From: Tribonema minus
Taxonomy: Eukaryota > Sar > Xanthophyceae > Tribonematales > Tribonemataceae
Assembly: GCA_017506865.1 (NCBI GenBank)
Contig: JAFCMP010000010.1
Location: forward strand, 124,001 to 188,000
Direction: 5' to 3'
DNA: 64,000 nucleotides
The notes beneath the pieces were generated by a model, which saw only the letters and a list, made by a program, of their open reading frames with translations, had not been told where the DNA came from and did not search any database. The translations under genes were made by a program, and so were the position numbers. Shown piece by piece: positions 47,801 to 56,831 of this stretch. How positions within the stretch are numbered: position 1 is the stretch's first letter; every line of letters begins with the position of its first letter.

Positions 47801-50800
47801 ACGACCGGTCGCGCTGCACGCAAAGGTACAGGTACTGGCCGCCGGCGCCCGCGTTGAGATCTGCCTTGCGGCCCGCTATGGTCAGCCCCACCTGCAGCGG
47901 CGGCAGCGCACAGTCCGTGTGTGTGTCAGACACTCCGCCAGCACACGAAGCATGTGTGCTGGACACTTCAACGAAGACAGTAAATGCTTGATGCGCAGAG
48001 ATGGCAATCAAGTTGAGGTCTGCCTTGCGGCCCGTGACCGTCAGCCCCACCTTTAGCGGGCGGCAGCGCGCAGTGGCAACGATTGACAGGGGTAGTTGGA
48101 GGTATTCGTACTTCCGAAGTACGTCTATTCAATTGTGAGAGGTGCCGTGTGCGCGTCGGACACGCGGCCAGCGAACGTAGAAGCGTGCGTGCCGGGTACT
48201 TCAACAATGACAATTGAACGCTCATTGCGCGCAGCCTGCAATCAAGTGTCTGTACGGGTGCGATGCCTGCGCTGCTGCGGCAGGTGGGCTGCTGTGCTAT
48301 GCTTGTGCCCGCGCCGGCCCGCGTTGCTGACGTCACCGTGGTAAGCGCTGGCTCATGGCAGGGGTATCACAAAGTACTACACTGCAAGATGATGCCTTTG
48401 TCCTACATGATCGCTTCACATGTCACCTCCAACCGCTGCAGTTGTCACACGATCCATGCGTCACGCAGCGCTTTGCGCAAAGCACGGCATACGCCAGCAG
48501 CGCGACCCTGTAGTCATCAACATCCAGTGATTGGCATTGGCAGCACCATGCAGTGCACTTCTGGATCAGCTGGAAACAGGGCAGCATGAATTCCCTCATC
48601 TTATGCGCACACAACACTGCTGATGGCAATATGAGCCAATGCCTAGGAAGTAGTGTGGCTGCAGCAGCAGCAGCGGCAGCAGCCTGGTAAGCACCGACAG
48701 ATCTCTACATCAAGGGCACCGAAAGCAACCGGCCCGGGCCTCAGGCACAGCAGCTGCCGCAGCGCATAGGTGCAACCCGCAGCCCGCACGCGCTACCGTC
48801 CTTGCAGCTTGCGTGCACAGCACCTGCACAAATGAAGAACCACAAAGCTGTAGTACTTCACAGCACAAACCTTGTCGTAGCCCTCGGGAACAGGGTCGTT
48901 GCCGTGTACGAGGGTGATGGCCACAATGGGCGGCAGCTCATTCGCGCGCTGCTCCGTGGCGATCGCAGAGAACGCGCCGCTGCCGCCGTCAATACTGCAG
49001 GGGGGGCGGGAAATAGCAAGCGCATTACAGGTCGTGGCATCAGCCTACCAAGGGGCAGCAGCCGGGGAATTGCGAAAGCAGTCAATGCCTTGGCACCTGA
49101 AGAAACACGCAATACAGGCGACACGCATGCCCGACATCAAAGTATGATGAAAAATCCAGCTGAAAATGAGCGGATGAGCTTCGTCAATAACGAGCAACAG
49201 GGGTTCTGGGCTGCTCATTTATCCTGTAAACGCGGTCTGTCGCGGCTTTGCCGCCTGTGCCAGCATTACGTTGATGCATCACATTCCAGCACTGGAGTTG
49301 TGCACGAACTTCAACACCATGTGGTTTGAAGTACAAATTCATTGATAGTTTCTGCTGAGCACTGACCAGGATGCCGGCCGTCGGCGCATGCTCGCGCGCG
49401 GCGAGAAGTTGCGCATGTTGTGCGACAGCGGCGTGTCGCCCTGCTGGCTGCCGGCGCTGGTGGTGTTGCTGGAGAACAGGCCTGCGCGGACGGCACGAAG
49501 TTTGCGCACGCGCATCGGTGATTGAGCGGCAAGCGCTTGGCGGGCGTACATGACCGTGCCAAACAGTTTCAGCGCAGCACGTTTTGACAAACATGCTTTA
49601 TGACAATGGGCGGGGGCGCGGGCGCCAGCGGGGGGCGCATGGCGCGTATGCCTGCTCTACCGTGAAGCTTGATGGCTATGGCACCAATCCATGCAGCAAG
49701 GGGCGAGTGATGCTGTTTTTGGTGAGCTGCCGTTGCATACGCCCAAGCAGCATTGCGGCTCAGCTGCAGTTGACGGCAAATCGCGCACTCAAATGCTGCT
49801 CGCGTCGCGAACAGCCGCCCAGGGGCAGTTGTCGCCCTGCGCGGCTGAAAGCTCAGGCGCTGCTGCGCATACGCCTCAGTGAGATCATACTGCGGCTTGG
49901 GTGAGAGTTAGTTAGCGAGCAACATCGCTCCAGATGCTGCAGGCGACCCGCGGTGCAGATTGCCCGTGGAGGTGAACATGTTCCAACTTCAAGCCTCCGA
50001 CGCCTGCGCACCCTGCACGCTGCCACCTGCATCCCGTCTCACCCCTTTTGCCCTCCACGTGCGCACGCACAACTGCACCAGACAAAGGCGCCAATCTGCA
50101 CAGCTCAACCACGTGCCGAAGCACTGAAAATAGCATGTACCTGCAGCGGCGGCGGCGACGGCCGCCGTGACGCTGCTGCGCCGGCTCGGGCGCGGCGTGG
50201 AGCCGCCCTTGCTGCTCGCGCCGCCGCCGCCGCCGCTGCCGATGCCGCGCAGCGACGACGCGCCGCCGCCGGAGCGCAGCCGCGGCGATCGCGCTGAAGT
50301 CGAGCGCGGCGTGTCGCGCGCCGAGGCGGACGTCGAGGCAGCGCCGAGCGATGAGGAGGAGGAGTGCGCAGAGTCGCTGCGCAGGAAGCGCGGCAGCGCC
50401 TGCGTGGACGCGGATGACGCGCCGCCGCCGAAGTCGGCCGAGCGGCGGCTGCCGTGGAGAAGGGGGTGGCGGGATGGAGGCGAGCGCGACGGGGGGGGGG
50501 GGGGGGGGGGGGGGGGGATGTGTGAATGCGGCTGGCAGATGACTAGGCGCTGCAGTGAGCGATGCGGTGGATGTGGATGCGCAAGCTGAGCTGCAGCGCT
50601 CAGCGAGGTGTATGCTGCGCAGCGGTCACCACCAGCGTCCACACACAGACGTCAAGGAGCGGTAGGCAGGCTGACGGCGGGGTTGGGACGGGCACAGCGA
50701 TGGCTCTCAAGCCTATTGTTCCCCCCCGTGCCCCCCCCCCCCCCCCCCTCTGGCAGTACCGCCTGCATCGCCTCGGTCCACATATCCACAAAGCGTGAGG

Positions 50801-53800
50801 GCTGCATCCGAGGCGTGCAACACCAGACACCCCGGCACATGCTGCCCAGGGACACGACACAGTGACAATGTACTCCTCGACCGCTTCGCAGACGCAGCGC
50901 TGGCGTCCAAGCTCAGCAGTACTTAGAGTACCTGTGAGACGATGGCCCAAAGTCCGCGCCCGTGACACATGAAGTCTGGGGCTATCAGGGGCTTCGGTGC
51001 AGCAGAGTTGATTTCCAAAAGGGGGTGCTCATTCCTGTAGTCACCGCTTCCGCTGTACCTGTGAGAAGACGGCCCGAAGTCCTCGCCCGCCTTTGGCACG
51101 TCCACCTCCTCCACCTCCAGATCGGCGACGGAGTAGTAGCTGCTGCGCGGGCTGGCCTCCGGGCCCGCGACGAGGGGCGAGCAGCCGTCCACGCTGCTGC
51201 CGTTGGCGCTGCGGCGGAGATGAGCGGCGCGGCGTGCGTGATGCTGCTGCGAGTGTGACTGATCAGGCCAGGAGTCAGCAGACGCGCTGCCGCTGCTGAC
51301 GCGATGACATGTGGAGTGACGCTGGGCGCTGCGTGGCAATGCATGAGACGGAGGAGCGCTGCACATGGCTGCCACTTCTGCTGCGACTCTAGTGACGGCG
51401 CGCGCAGCAGCGTGAGTGTCTCGCTGCCAACACTGCAAGCGTTGAGGCACCTGGCGTCACGCAGACAAGCAACGGCACTGACGGCCTTTCATGCGACCTC
51501 GACGTGTTGCACCACATGACACGAGAATCCCCGCAGCTGCAGACGCGCGCACTGAGGAGTTGAGGGAGCGCCAAACGCGAGACAGGCGCCGTGACTCTCA
51601 GATGATGCAAGTCTGTGTTGAGGTAGGTGCACATGAGCACCCCTAGGCTCTCAAGCGCGGGACGCAGCCGCTGTGACGGAGACCGCTAATGGCCGCTGCT
51701 GGGCGCGCGTCAGCTCCGTGAGCTGAGCGTTGCGCACAGCTCGCGAGAAAGGGGCTGGTTGAGTGTGCGCGCATTGCCCTCAAGCTCAAGCGCGCGTGCG
51801 CGGCGCGTGTCGTGTCAACAGCGCGTGCGCGCTGCGAACGCACCGGCCAGTCACAACAGCGACTTCCCCATCACCACTGCCAGTAGAGGGGGCCACGTGG
51901 CCTGGTGGCGTCATCCATCGCTGGTCGCTGAGGTACTACATATGACCCCCCCCCCCCACACACACACACACGCGCCCCCTCTACTGCTGAACCACACAAG
52001 CAGTGTGGTGACCATGGAGCCATGGCACGCGTTACACTGGCACACTGTCGTCGCACTGGTGCGCTGAGTGCCTTGCTGCCCGCCTAAAGGAGCCCATGCT
52101 GCTGCTGCTAGACTACCCTCATGCAAGAGTCGGCCTTGGGTGGGAGCCTACTGCACCGCAAGACGCAGCCCATGCATGCTCCTTCAGTCTGAGGAAAACC
52201 TCGCCGCTGTTAACGGATACCAGCGTCAGCGGCTTGTTGAAGTTCACAGTACAACTTCAACAAGGGCTCTCCGTCCGCAACGGCCTGTTGCTCACGGTCT
52301 GAAGCCGCCGAGACCTGGCGCACGTTGACAGGTCTACTACGTCAAAGGACTATCAGAGCGCAGAATCTCCGGGAGCCGCTTTTGACCGCTGCCAGCCGTC
52401 TCGTACTTGTATTAATTTCGCTTCGTCTCGTAACCAAACAGCAGAAACTGGGCGATCCTCAGCACCGGATTTTACTCCGATGAATTGCGGCGGAAGCAGG
52501 TGCAATGGCAAGTCTACTCCAAAGTACAACAGCAAGAGGCGAGTCCCGTCGCACGCGCACCTGCGCTGCAGCGCCCACAGGCGCCGCGCACCCCCCACAG
52601 TCCTTGCCAGCGCCGTCAGCACACTGCGTCACAATGCAGCTCTGCACGTTCGCACGTACACATCATCAAGAGGCGACTCGCCGTCACGCGCGCACCTGCG
52701 CTGCAGCGCCCGCAGGCGCCGCGACCCCCCCACAGTCCTTGCCAGCGCCGTCAGCACACTGCGTCACAGTGCAGCTCTGCACGTTCGCACGTACACATCA
52801 TCAAGAGGCGACGCTCCGTCACGCGCGCACCTGCGCTGCAGCGCCTGCAGGCGCCTCGACCCCCCCTGCAGCACCTGGCCAGCGCTATCAGCACACTGCG
52901 TCAGAGTGCAGCTCTGCACGTTCACGCGTACACATCATCAAGAGGCGAGTCTCCCTCGCACGCGCGCCTGCGCTGCAGCGCCTGCAGGCGCCACGACCCC
53001 CCCCGCAACACACCGCGTGACAAGCTCTGCACGTTCACGCGCATACTTCCACAACATCAAGAGGCGACGCCCCATTACACTGCGCAGGTGCGCTGCAGCG
53101 CCTGCAGGTGGCGCAACCCCCCCGCAGCGCAATCAGCACATCGCGCGACAAGCGCTGCGTTCGCGCGTATACTTCTAAAACATCAAGAGGCGACTCTCCG
53201 TCGCACGCGCAAGTGCGCTGCAGCGCCTGCAGGCGCCGCGCCCCCCCCGCAGCGCCATCAACGCATCGCGTGACAGGCTCTGCACGTTAACGCGCATACT
53301 TCCACAACATCAAGAGGTGACTCTCCGTCACACGCTCACCTGCGCTGCAGCGCCTGCAGGTGGCGCGACCCCTCCGTGCTGTCGCCCGTCACCACGCACG
53401 CGACCTGCGCCGACAGCTCCGCGCGCACCGCGCCGCCCGTGCTCGCCACCAGCTGCTGCACCGCGCGCATCACGGCGGCCTGCAGGAGACACCGGCAGCG
53501 GGGTAAGAGCAGATGACACGTGTGCGTGAGGACTCACTCAGCACGGAATGGCCGTGGCTGTCGCTACGGCGCACAGTGCTTGCGCCCCACCCGAGACACA
53601 GCGCGCCGTTGGTGGCAGTGCTCAGCGGGTGTGAAGAAGCGACATCATGAGGCGCAGCCCTGGCTCTCATCGCGCATTCGCGTTTCTGTGCGACCCTCGC
53701 CAGCATCTGCCGACGGCGCCTCGGCGTCGCCTGCGCCATTGGCGCGCAGTGCGCGTCAGTGCTGCTGCGGCGCGCACTCGAGCATGCAGCACGCTCAATC

Positions 53801-53930
53801 AGGCTCAACTGCCAGCACCGTGCCGTTGCGTGCGTGCGGATCGTGCTTTCTGCAGCACACGGGTGATCGCCAGCGCGGCTCGCGCACGGTGCAGCAGGGT
53901 GTTGTAGCGTGGATTCTTTCTGAAGTTCAT
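18320..53930 (-). CDS. Giant ARF-GEF: MABP, DCB/HUS, Sec7, HDS1-like and PH domains
   Basis: About 51 exons on the minus strand join without a phase conflict into about 2,309 codons; exon lists are in the block entries below. Domain order is MABP (about 262-439), low-complexity linker (to about 770), DCB/HUS-like helices (about 771-1310), Sec7 (about 1420-1649), HDS1-like (about 1650-1780), PH (about 1848-1955) and an Ala/Ser-rich tail. BIG-type ARF-GEFs share DCB-HUS-Sec7-HDS, and Sec7 catalyses GDP-GTP exchange on ARF GTPases at Golgi/endosome membranes. The MABP module and C-terminal PH domain are not part of the BIG layout known to me and would add membrane-binding sites. The candidate start is ATG 53930-53928, but the frame is open upstream, so the N-terminus is uncertain. 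The stop is TGA at 18320-18322. Four introns have GC donors. The alternative is two adjacent genes split near 45.9 kb, discussed among the findings. Confidence 0.75.
21199..23196 (-). CDS. ARF-GEF block G: PH domain
   Basis: The exons are 23011-23196, 22578-22634, 21931-22002 and 21199-21295. The first opens with a helix then RRFIREGTLVKVCRSGRK and YRFFLFSDMLLYA, the beta1-beta3 core of PH domains of the RhoGEF/FYVE-PH type (F-L-F-x-D-x-L-L-Y). LQLSMLRVEDEQDRK and FHIHHPKKSFAVSAES supply later strands, and EWMDDIEMAVEGCV is the C-terminal helix with its invariant Trp. Basic residues in the beta1-beta2 loop (KVCRSGRK) suggest phosphoinositide binding. No DH (RhoGEF) domain is recognisable before it. 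In cytohesin-type ARF-GEFs a PH domain follows Sec7 directly; here about 180 residues intervene. Confidence 0.85.
23596..26114 (-). CDS. ARF-GEF block F: HDS1-like region and linker
   Basis: The exons are 26037-26114 (GC donor), 25522-25650, 25134-25205, 24617-24712, 24046-24177 and 23596-23637, all starting and ending in phase 0. The stretch LVRLMFDASWF followed by FLGAVDSVLERPSMDADSVV and ACLE matches the order of HDS1 in BIG proteins (V-R-x-M-F-x-x-x-W, then a central helix and a C-L-E-G-like end). In yeast Sec7p the HDS1 region responds to ARF-GTP feedback. After it come one more helical exon and an acidic/Gly-rich linker (SLTEDDDAPNYGYG). HDS2-4 are not recognised, so the BIG-like tail seems shortened and replaced by the PH module. 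Confidence 0.7.
26532..30957 (-). CDS. ARF-GEF block E: Sec7 catalytic domain with preceding linker
   Basis: The exons are 30759-30957, 30212-30334, 29582-29664, 28909-29012, 28300-28404, 28053-28143, 27170-27340 (GC donor) and 26532-26672. An Asp/Gly-rich then basic linker precedes the Sec7 fold, which starts near ALDLYYKKGLKKAVRYLV. Both signature motifs are intact: motif 1 FRLPGEAQK with the catalytic glutamic finger (about E1542 in this model), and motif 2 LSYAIIMLNTDLHK. The final exon (HDFIKNLRGV, LTPEYLGEIYDSI) completes the C-terminal helices. The domain is about 200 residues, the normal Sec7 length, so exchange activity on ARF is expected. At the brefeldin-sensitive pair the protein has Tyr-Ala, between the Tyr-Ser of sensitive and Phe-Ala of resistant enzymes. 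Confidence 0.93.
30172..30195. repeat. Interstitial telomere-like repeat
   Basis: Four CCCTAA units lie in an intron of the ARF-GEF gene only about 17 nt beyond the splice donor of exon 30212-30334. A related AACCCTAACCCTACC run lies about 30 nt before the acceptor of exon 23011-23196. Confidence 0.8.
31366..41243 (-). CDS. ARF-GEF block D: DCB/HUS-like helical region
   Basis: The exons are 41108-41243, 39643-39725, 38985-39080 (GC donor), 38445-38630, 37693-37842, 36719-36829, 35973-36113, 35320-35451, 34419-34523 (GC donor), 33873-33944, 33474-33527, 32941-33027, 32379-32477 and 31366-31530, about 540 residues in one frame. The diagnostic part is the HUS box: ILDRLLRWFDIPNNLVELF followed by LNYDLD, matching the F-x-N-Y-D-C-D core of BIG/GBF ARF-GEFs, with Leu in place of Cys. 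The exons before it are amphipathic helices (VRTL/LVLELVTALWKRFRRH, IRRLVVSLVINISAEVLMDE) as expected for HEAT-like DCB/HUS repeats, which mediate dimerisation and autoinhibition in the known enzymes. A short disordered insert (37.7 kb exon, Asn/Gly-rich) interrupts it. Confidence 0.8.
37489..37571. repeat. Two-copy direct tandem repeat
   Basis: AGGGTTAGCGCAAGTATAAC and its following CACACCACTGCA recur as AGGGTCAGGGCAAGTATAAC plus CACACCACTGCA, an imperfect direct repeat of about 45 bp inside the intron between exons 37693-37842 and 36719-36829. Confidence 0.6.
40008..40380 (+). pseudogene. Nested plus-strand coding-like sequence in an ARF-GEF intron
   Basis: Inside the 1.4-kb intron 39726-41107 the opposite strand has protein-like sequence: a 50-codon frame from ATG 40008 to TAG 40158-40160 (RLEFIALTPLSLQDPKEAQ), then in another frame LSDEEKYLAKGVLSKCGN and QLCHITWSKCDMLAELSAAI. 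Codon choice and residue mix look coding, but the segments do not form one open frame and no domain is recognised. It may be a decayed nested gene or a mobile-element fragment; an intact gene spliced by an unseen intron is possible. Confidence 0.4.
40512..40872. repeat. Fold-back element with arms of about 70 bp
   Basis: The left arm 40512-40582 (GCAGCATTTGGCGTCTTCGA...) is repeated inverted at about 40800-40872, with about 80-85% identity and a 217-bp loop that contains a (CAG)n run. On the minus strand the right arm reads as protein-like FGVFDDGRFIELKLSTGSG, so the arms probably derive from a coding sequence that was copied in opposite orientation. Confidence 0.6.
40878..40934. repeat. 57-bp near-perfect palindrome
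   Basis: CTCCTCCTCCTCCTTCCACG followed by CCTGAATCAGATTCAGG is mirrored through a single central base at 40906. There is no spacer, so it can extrude as a cruciform. It adjoins the right arm of the fold-back element and lies in the same intron. Confidence 0.9.
42505..45729 (-). CDS. ARF-GEF block C: low-complexity linker
   Basis: The exons are 45568-45729, 45224-45296, 44568-44815, 44090-44226, 43633-43791 and 42505-42721, about 330 residues. The first joins the MABP block in phase 0 and all later split codons agree (phases 0, 0, 1, 0, 2, 2, 0). Composition is Ser/Ala/Pro/Gly with runs of Ala (MTGLAAAAAAENG) and no recognisable fold. The last exon ends with charged helix-like sequence (LRREMRSDRNTLPETVAVVT). 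This block is what links MABP to the ARF-GEF half, so transcript evidence across it would decide whether the two halves are one protein. Confidence 0.65.
43125..43577. mobile_element. 453-bp MITE with TA target duplication (Tc1/mariner-like)
   Basis: The terminal inverted repeats start CAGGG: left CAGGGGGGGTCACGATATAA, right (reverse complement) CAGGGACGGCTACGATATAA. TA flanks both ends (43123-43124 and 43578-43579), as in Tc1/mariner elements. The sub-terminal motif CGATATAAGAGCGGT recurs about six times in both orientations, and the centre holds telomere-like AGGGTTAGCCCTAACCC. No transposase is present, so it is non-autonomous. It sits in the ARF-GEF intron between exons 43633-43791 and 42505-42721. 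Confidence 0.75.
46127..48994 (-). CDS. ARF-GEF block B: MABP beta-prism domain
   Basis: The exons are 48871-48994, 47755-47891, 46704-46829 and 46127-46271 (residues about 262-439). Three internal repeats show the three-fold beta-prism pattern of the MABP domain (MVB12, Crag/DENND4): ADLNAGAGGQYLYLCVQR, VDLNNGTNGERVYLCARQ and ADLNHGTGGTPIFLAYRQ. Each follows an I-x-x-I/V strand and a P-x-G-Y turn (PVPEGY, SIPPGY, APPYGY). Split codons rebuild the expected residues across junctions, for example VVFPDR-GESIPPGY and GNPIS-DIVIYQP. MABP domains bind acidic membranes in the MVB12 proteins, so a membrane-recruitment role is likely. The last exon ends in phase 0 at a strong CTG|GTGAGC donor, which matches the next block. 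Confidence 0.85.
47853..48210 (-). repeat. Tandem duplication of the 5' half of an MABP exon
   Basis: A 159-bp unit beginning GTTGAGATCTGCCTTGCGG (47853) recurs at 48012, with a decayed continuation to about 48210. The unit contains the acceptor and first 13 codons of MABP exon 47755-47891. The second copy reads VGLTVTGRKADLN after an intact AG, so position 48050 is an alternative exon start. The whole 159 bp between the two starts is open in the exon's frame. Confidence 0.8.
49367..53930 (-). CDS. ARF-GEF block A: N-terminus before MABP
   Basis: The exons are 53859-53930 (tentative first exon), 53340-53479, 51059-51208, 50141-50448 and 49367-49481, about 261 residues. Phases agree at every junction. 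The first two exons are ordered and helical (AAVMRAVQQLVASTGGAV); the next three are Ser/Gly/Arg-rich and probably disordered, with SPR and TPR sites of the kind kinases use. No domain is recognised here. The first exon is the weakest part: it uses a CGT|GTGCTG donor, and the true start could lie further upstream. Confidence 0.55.
52539..53372 (-). repeat. Tandem array of seven exon-end/splice-donor units
   Basis: Seven units of 119-137 bp start near 52539, 52673, 52808, 52945, 53064, 53190 and 53317. Each carries, on the minus strand, a copy of the 3' end of exon 53340-53479 (CTGCAGGCGCTGCAGCGCAG) plus following intron. The unit at 53317 holds the real exon end. At least three distal copies keep a GT donor after the CAG, and others have lost it. 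The array lies in the intron downstream of that exon. Confidence 0.85.
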
Positions 53931-54027
53931 GAGCGTGTTGACGAAGGCCGCTGCTCCACCAGTTCCACTGTTTACTGCTAGCATAATGGGTCTGACCGGG
54001 GTTTTAAATGCGTGGCCGTTGCAGTAC

Positions 54028-54198
54028 CGCGGTCGTATACAAGATCGAATGCAGATTGGCATGCTGGCGCGCGTACTCGAGTGTGGCATGCCTCAAGACG
54101 CTTGCGAGCGGCAGCGCCGTGAGAAATTGTCCTGCAGCTACTGTGATGACGCTTGCAAAGTACTGAAAGGCTCCACGGTACGGTGTAGCCGCCGCCAA
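54028..54198 (-). CDS. Possible exon of an unrecognised gene
   Basis: Bounded by GCACGTAG and a GCG|GTACTG donor, this 57-codon stretch reads YRGAFQYFASVITVAAGQFL then LPLASVLRHATLEYARQHAN, a hydrophobic then helical segment that could cross a membrane. It may belong to the same gene as the exons at 55.76-56.51 kb, since phases (0) agree, or be an upstream exon of the ARF-GEF gene. No family is recognised. Confidence 0.35.
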
Positions 54199-55755
54199 CT
54201 ACGTGCGCCAAGGTCTGCTGCAGTACATAAATGATGCAATCCGCCTGTGCCGCTCACGTCAATCGTGAAGGCTAAAATGTGCACACGTCAGAACCGCGTT
54301 CGCCGATGTATGGGGCGGCACAACATGGCTGTTGTCTCGTCCTTGCAGGGACTGCTGTTGTGATTGCATGTCAATGAACCAGTTTCAGAAACAATTGCAG
54401 CTGATGTTTCTACAGCCACGGTTGTGAGTTGCTGGGGTACGCAGGAGGTCAATGCCAACTTGCATTGGGCCGCACACAACGCTCACAACAACTTGTGCTC
54501 CATGGAAAGCTCAAGTATTTACTTCAACTTCATCATCACTACTTCAACTTGCAGCGCCTGGACCAGCTCCTGGTGGTAACGTCAACTAGACCCATGATTG
54601 TGATGGAACACCCCAGCCTCTTGCTGGCTGCAGCATTAGCGTATGTAGTGGTCTCCATGGCCAGTTGAAGGGCACACAGACCTCAGACTGGCCCAACGCA
54701 GGACAGGGTGAACCTGGGGTTCTATGTATGATTCGTGAGCACTCGTTAAGTCTTGCAGGGAAGCTTGGATCACAAACCTGGACTGTCCAACATGGTCAGC
54801 ACCCCGGTTGATTTGCTTCTTGACTGATGCAGAAGTGTGCCACAGTGTGACATCGCGCTCTACATGGTAGGTGCAATGACTGCAGCGGGTGCATGAGCGA
54901 CTGGCAATGAGCTGCTCACAATGCATTACGGCTGTGCTTCCATCAGCAACTTGTGACTCACTATTGCAGCATGATGGACTGTATAGGCGCATTTGCACAG
55001 CAGGGGCCTCCCGACACCAACTGAGTTTGCTGAAAAATGGGGCCCAATCAAATCTGCCGCAGACATGTGGGCTAACAAGGGACGCGGAAGATACAATTGC
55101 CGCCAATCCCATCGTGGACCGTTCTTGTTGTTGCTCACTTCAATGCACCTAGACCCCACTCGCCTACGCAATCCTGGCCAGGCCATGCAAATGGTGAGTG
55201 TTACCGCTGTGGACATTTCAGCTCAGACCAACCCTCCCGACAGCTTTTCGCATCATCCAGACAGTACACAAGTAGCCTGCCGCTGCTGTGGCACAGGTCA
55301 AATAGCATTTGATTTGCCCTCTGATGCCAGCTGCATCAGCATCATGGTGTCACATACACAGCCACATTCTGGTAATTCGTGCCAAAACAGGATTGACTTG
55401 CACAATGCATCCGCAGAGTCTAAGAACCAAATCTTACCCCCCCATCCTACCCATAAATACTGTGGCCGCATCTTGTAACCATGCAGAGCAGTGCGCGCTC
55501 ATTGTGCTCATTTCAGAAAGCAAGTGCCAAAATATTTTGCATTACCACAAACGTAATCTTGTCCAAATGTTCTTGCAGCGCAGCTTGCGGACACAACTAC
55601 CAGCTGATTGATCGTACACGACAACGGGATTGACTGGTGTGCTGCTCTTGTCGCCGCCTGGCACATGGTGGGGGCTGGCACCATGCTTGTTCGATGGCGC
55701 ATTGGCGCAACAGATATATAACCGTACATAGGTTTTAAGGTGTAGCAGTGTTCAC

Positions 55756-56514
55756 CTCCGCCTCCGGGGAGCTCCGTGCCTCCTTCCTGGCTCCACCGCG
55801 TCCTCCACCCCCATCGGCATCAGATCCAGTCTCATTTTGGGCTTCCTGCTCGTCCTCCTCCTCCTCACGATGCGTGATCTGCCCCAGCTTCATCAGCGTT
55901 GCCATGCTCAATCGCCAGTGCTCCGTCTGATGTAAAGCTAGTGCTGCTGACTGGATCCCTGGATCAGCAGGCGACACCGGCGGCGGCCTCGCAGTTGCGA
56001 AAAAGCCTGAAGGGAAAAACAATGATTCAAAGTCAAAGAATTTTTCACGGTGCAGTCTAACTGAACAGCTTTGAGTTTGCTACCAGTGGTACAAGCTGCA
56101 TCTAGCAGAGATCAGCTGCGTGGGATCCGCCAAGACCCAGTCAAGCGGGAACACGGCTCATCGCACGCACGCGTGCTGGCGGTCGACGTACAAAGCAGGC
56201 GTCGATTCTCCCAGTAACCAAGTGTGTATTCGTAAAGTGCTCTCAATCAATACTGGATTGGTTTTCACGCAGCATTCCATGCCGCCATCGTGATGGGGTG
56301 AACCATTTGGTGGCAGTTCCTGTGGCATGTGGGCTCAAGAGGCCACCATGGCGAAAGCTCGAAGGCTTACCTGCAGTCGCAAAGTCGTGCTCTTGCGCTA
56401 ATCCCTCCTACTCTCCCAAGGCCTCGCGCCAAATGCAGCAGCCGCGCCCATCATGACAAGGCAGGAGTAGTTTTGACCTCCCTCTGGGAAGTGAAGTTCC
56501 CAGGCTGAGGAGCT
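55756..56514 (-). CDS. Two linked exons of an unrecognised gene
   Basis: Exon 56412-56514 (acceptor GTATTTCAG; WELHFPEGGQNYSCLVMMGA) ends with one extra base, and exon 55756-56006 (acceptor CCCTTCAG) begins with the two bases that complete a Ser codon. The second exon reads TEHWRLSMATLMKLGQITHR then an acidic run (EEEEDEQEA) and a Gly/Ala/Glu-rich end before GAG|GTGAAC. Splice signals and phase are convincing; the function is unknown. Neither the start nor the end of the gene is found. Confidence 0.5.
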
Positions 56515-56831
56515 CTGAAATACACACAGTTGTCTACGCAGACGCGGGCGGTGTGGCGAAGCAGCAGATGGCGATGGGAAAGCTGGAACCAAGAATGTCC
56601 GAGACTGGCAAGCCTGGAGCTGATGGCATGTTACCTTCTCCGCGCAAGAATCTCACGATCTTTCCAAAGATGCAAAGGACACAGCTGGAGGGTCATGACT
56701 GGCTTTGATGGCACCTTTTAAGAGACCAGGCAGGGCTTCAACGCAAAGCAATGAGTGCGCTGCTGACGTGCATGAGGCAGTAGATGTACGTACATAAAGC
56801 ACAAGCGCCGCCCGTGTGACCGACCGCCGAC

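Noticed and set aside
50495-50517. Long G runs (also 2041-2056, 28411-28432, 31021-31034, 31550-31563) as G-quadruplex regulators
   Set aside because: On the sense strand of the minus-strand gene they are C runs next to acceptors, so a splicing role explains them better. The 50.5-kb run is about 45 nt from its acceptor.
52480-53273. Three overlapping long plus-strand frames of over 170 residues with repeated LRCSA-type units
   Set aside because: All three frames stay open only because the 119-137-bp DNA unit is tandemly repeated and lacks stops. The repeat is explained by minus-strand exon-end copies.
52539-53372. CRISPR-like regular repeats
   Set aside because: The units are contiguous 119-137-bp tandem copies without unique spacers, in a eukaryotic gene.
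54028-55216. EXS/XPR1-like membrane protein in the 54-55 kb minus-strand frames
   Set aside because: A hydrophobic segment and a W-D-W run suggested it, but the motif order is wrong and no full set of EXS residues is visible.
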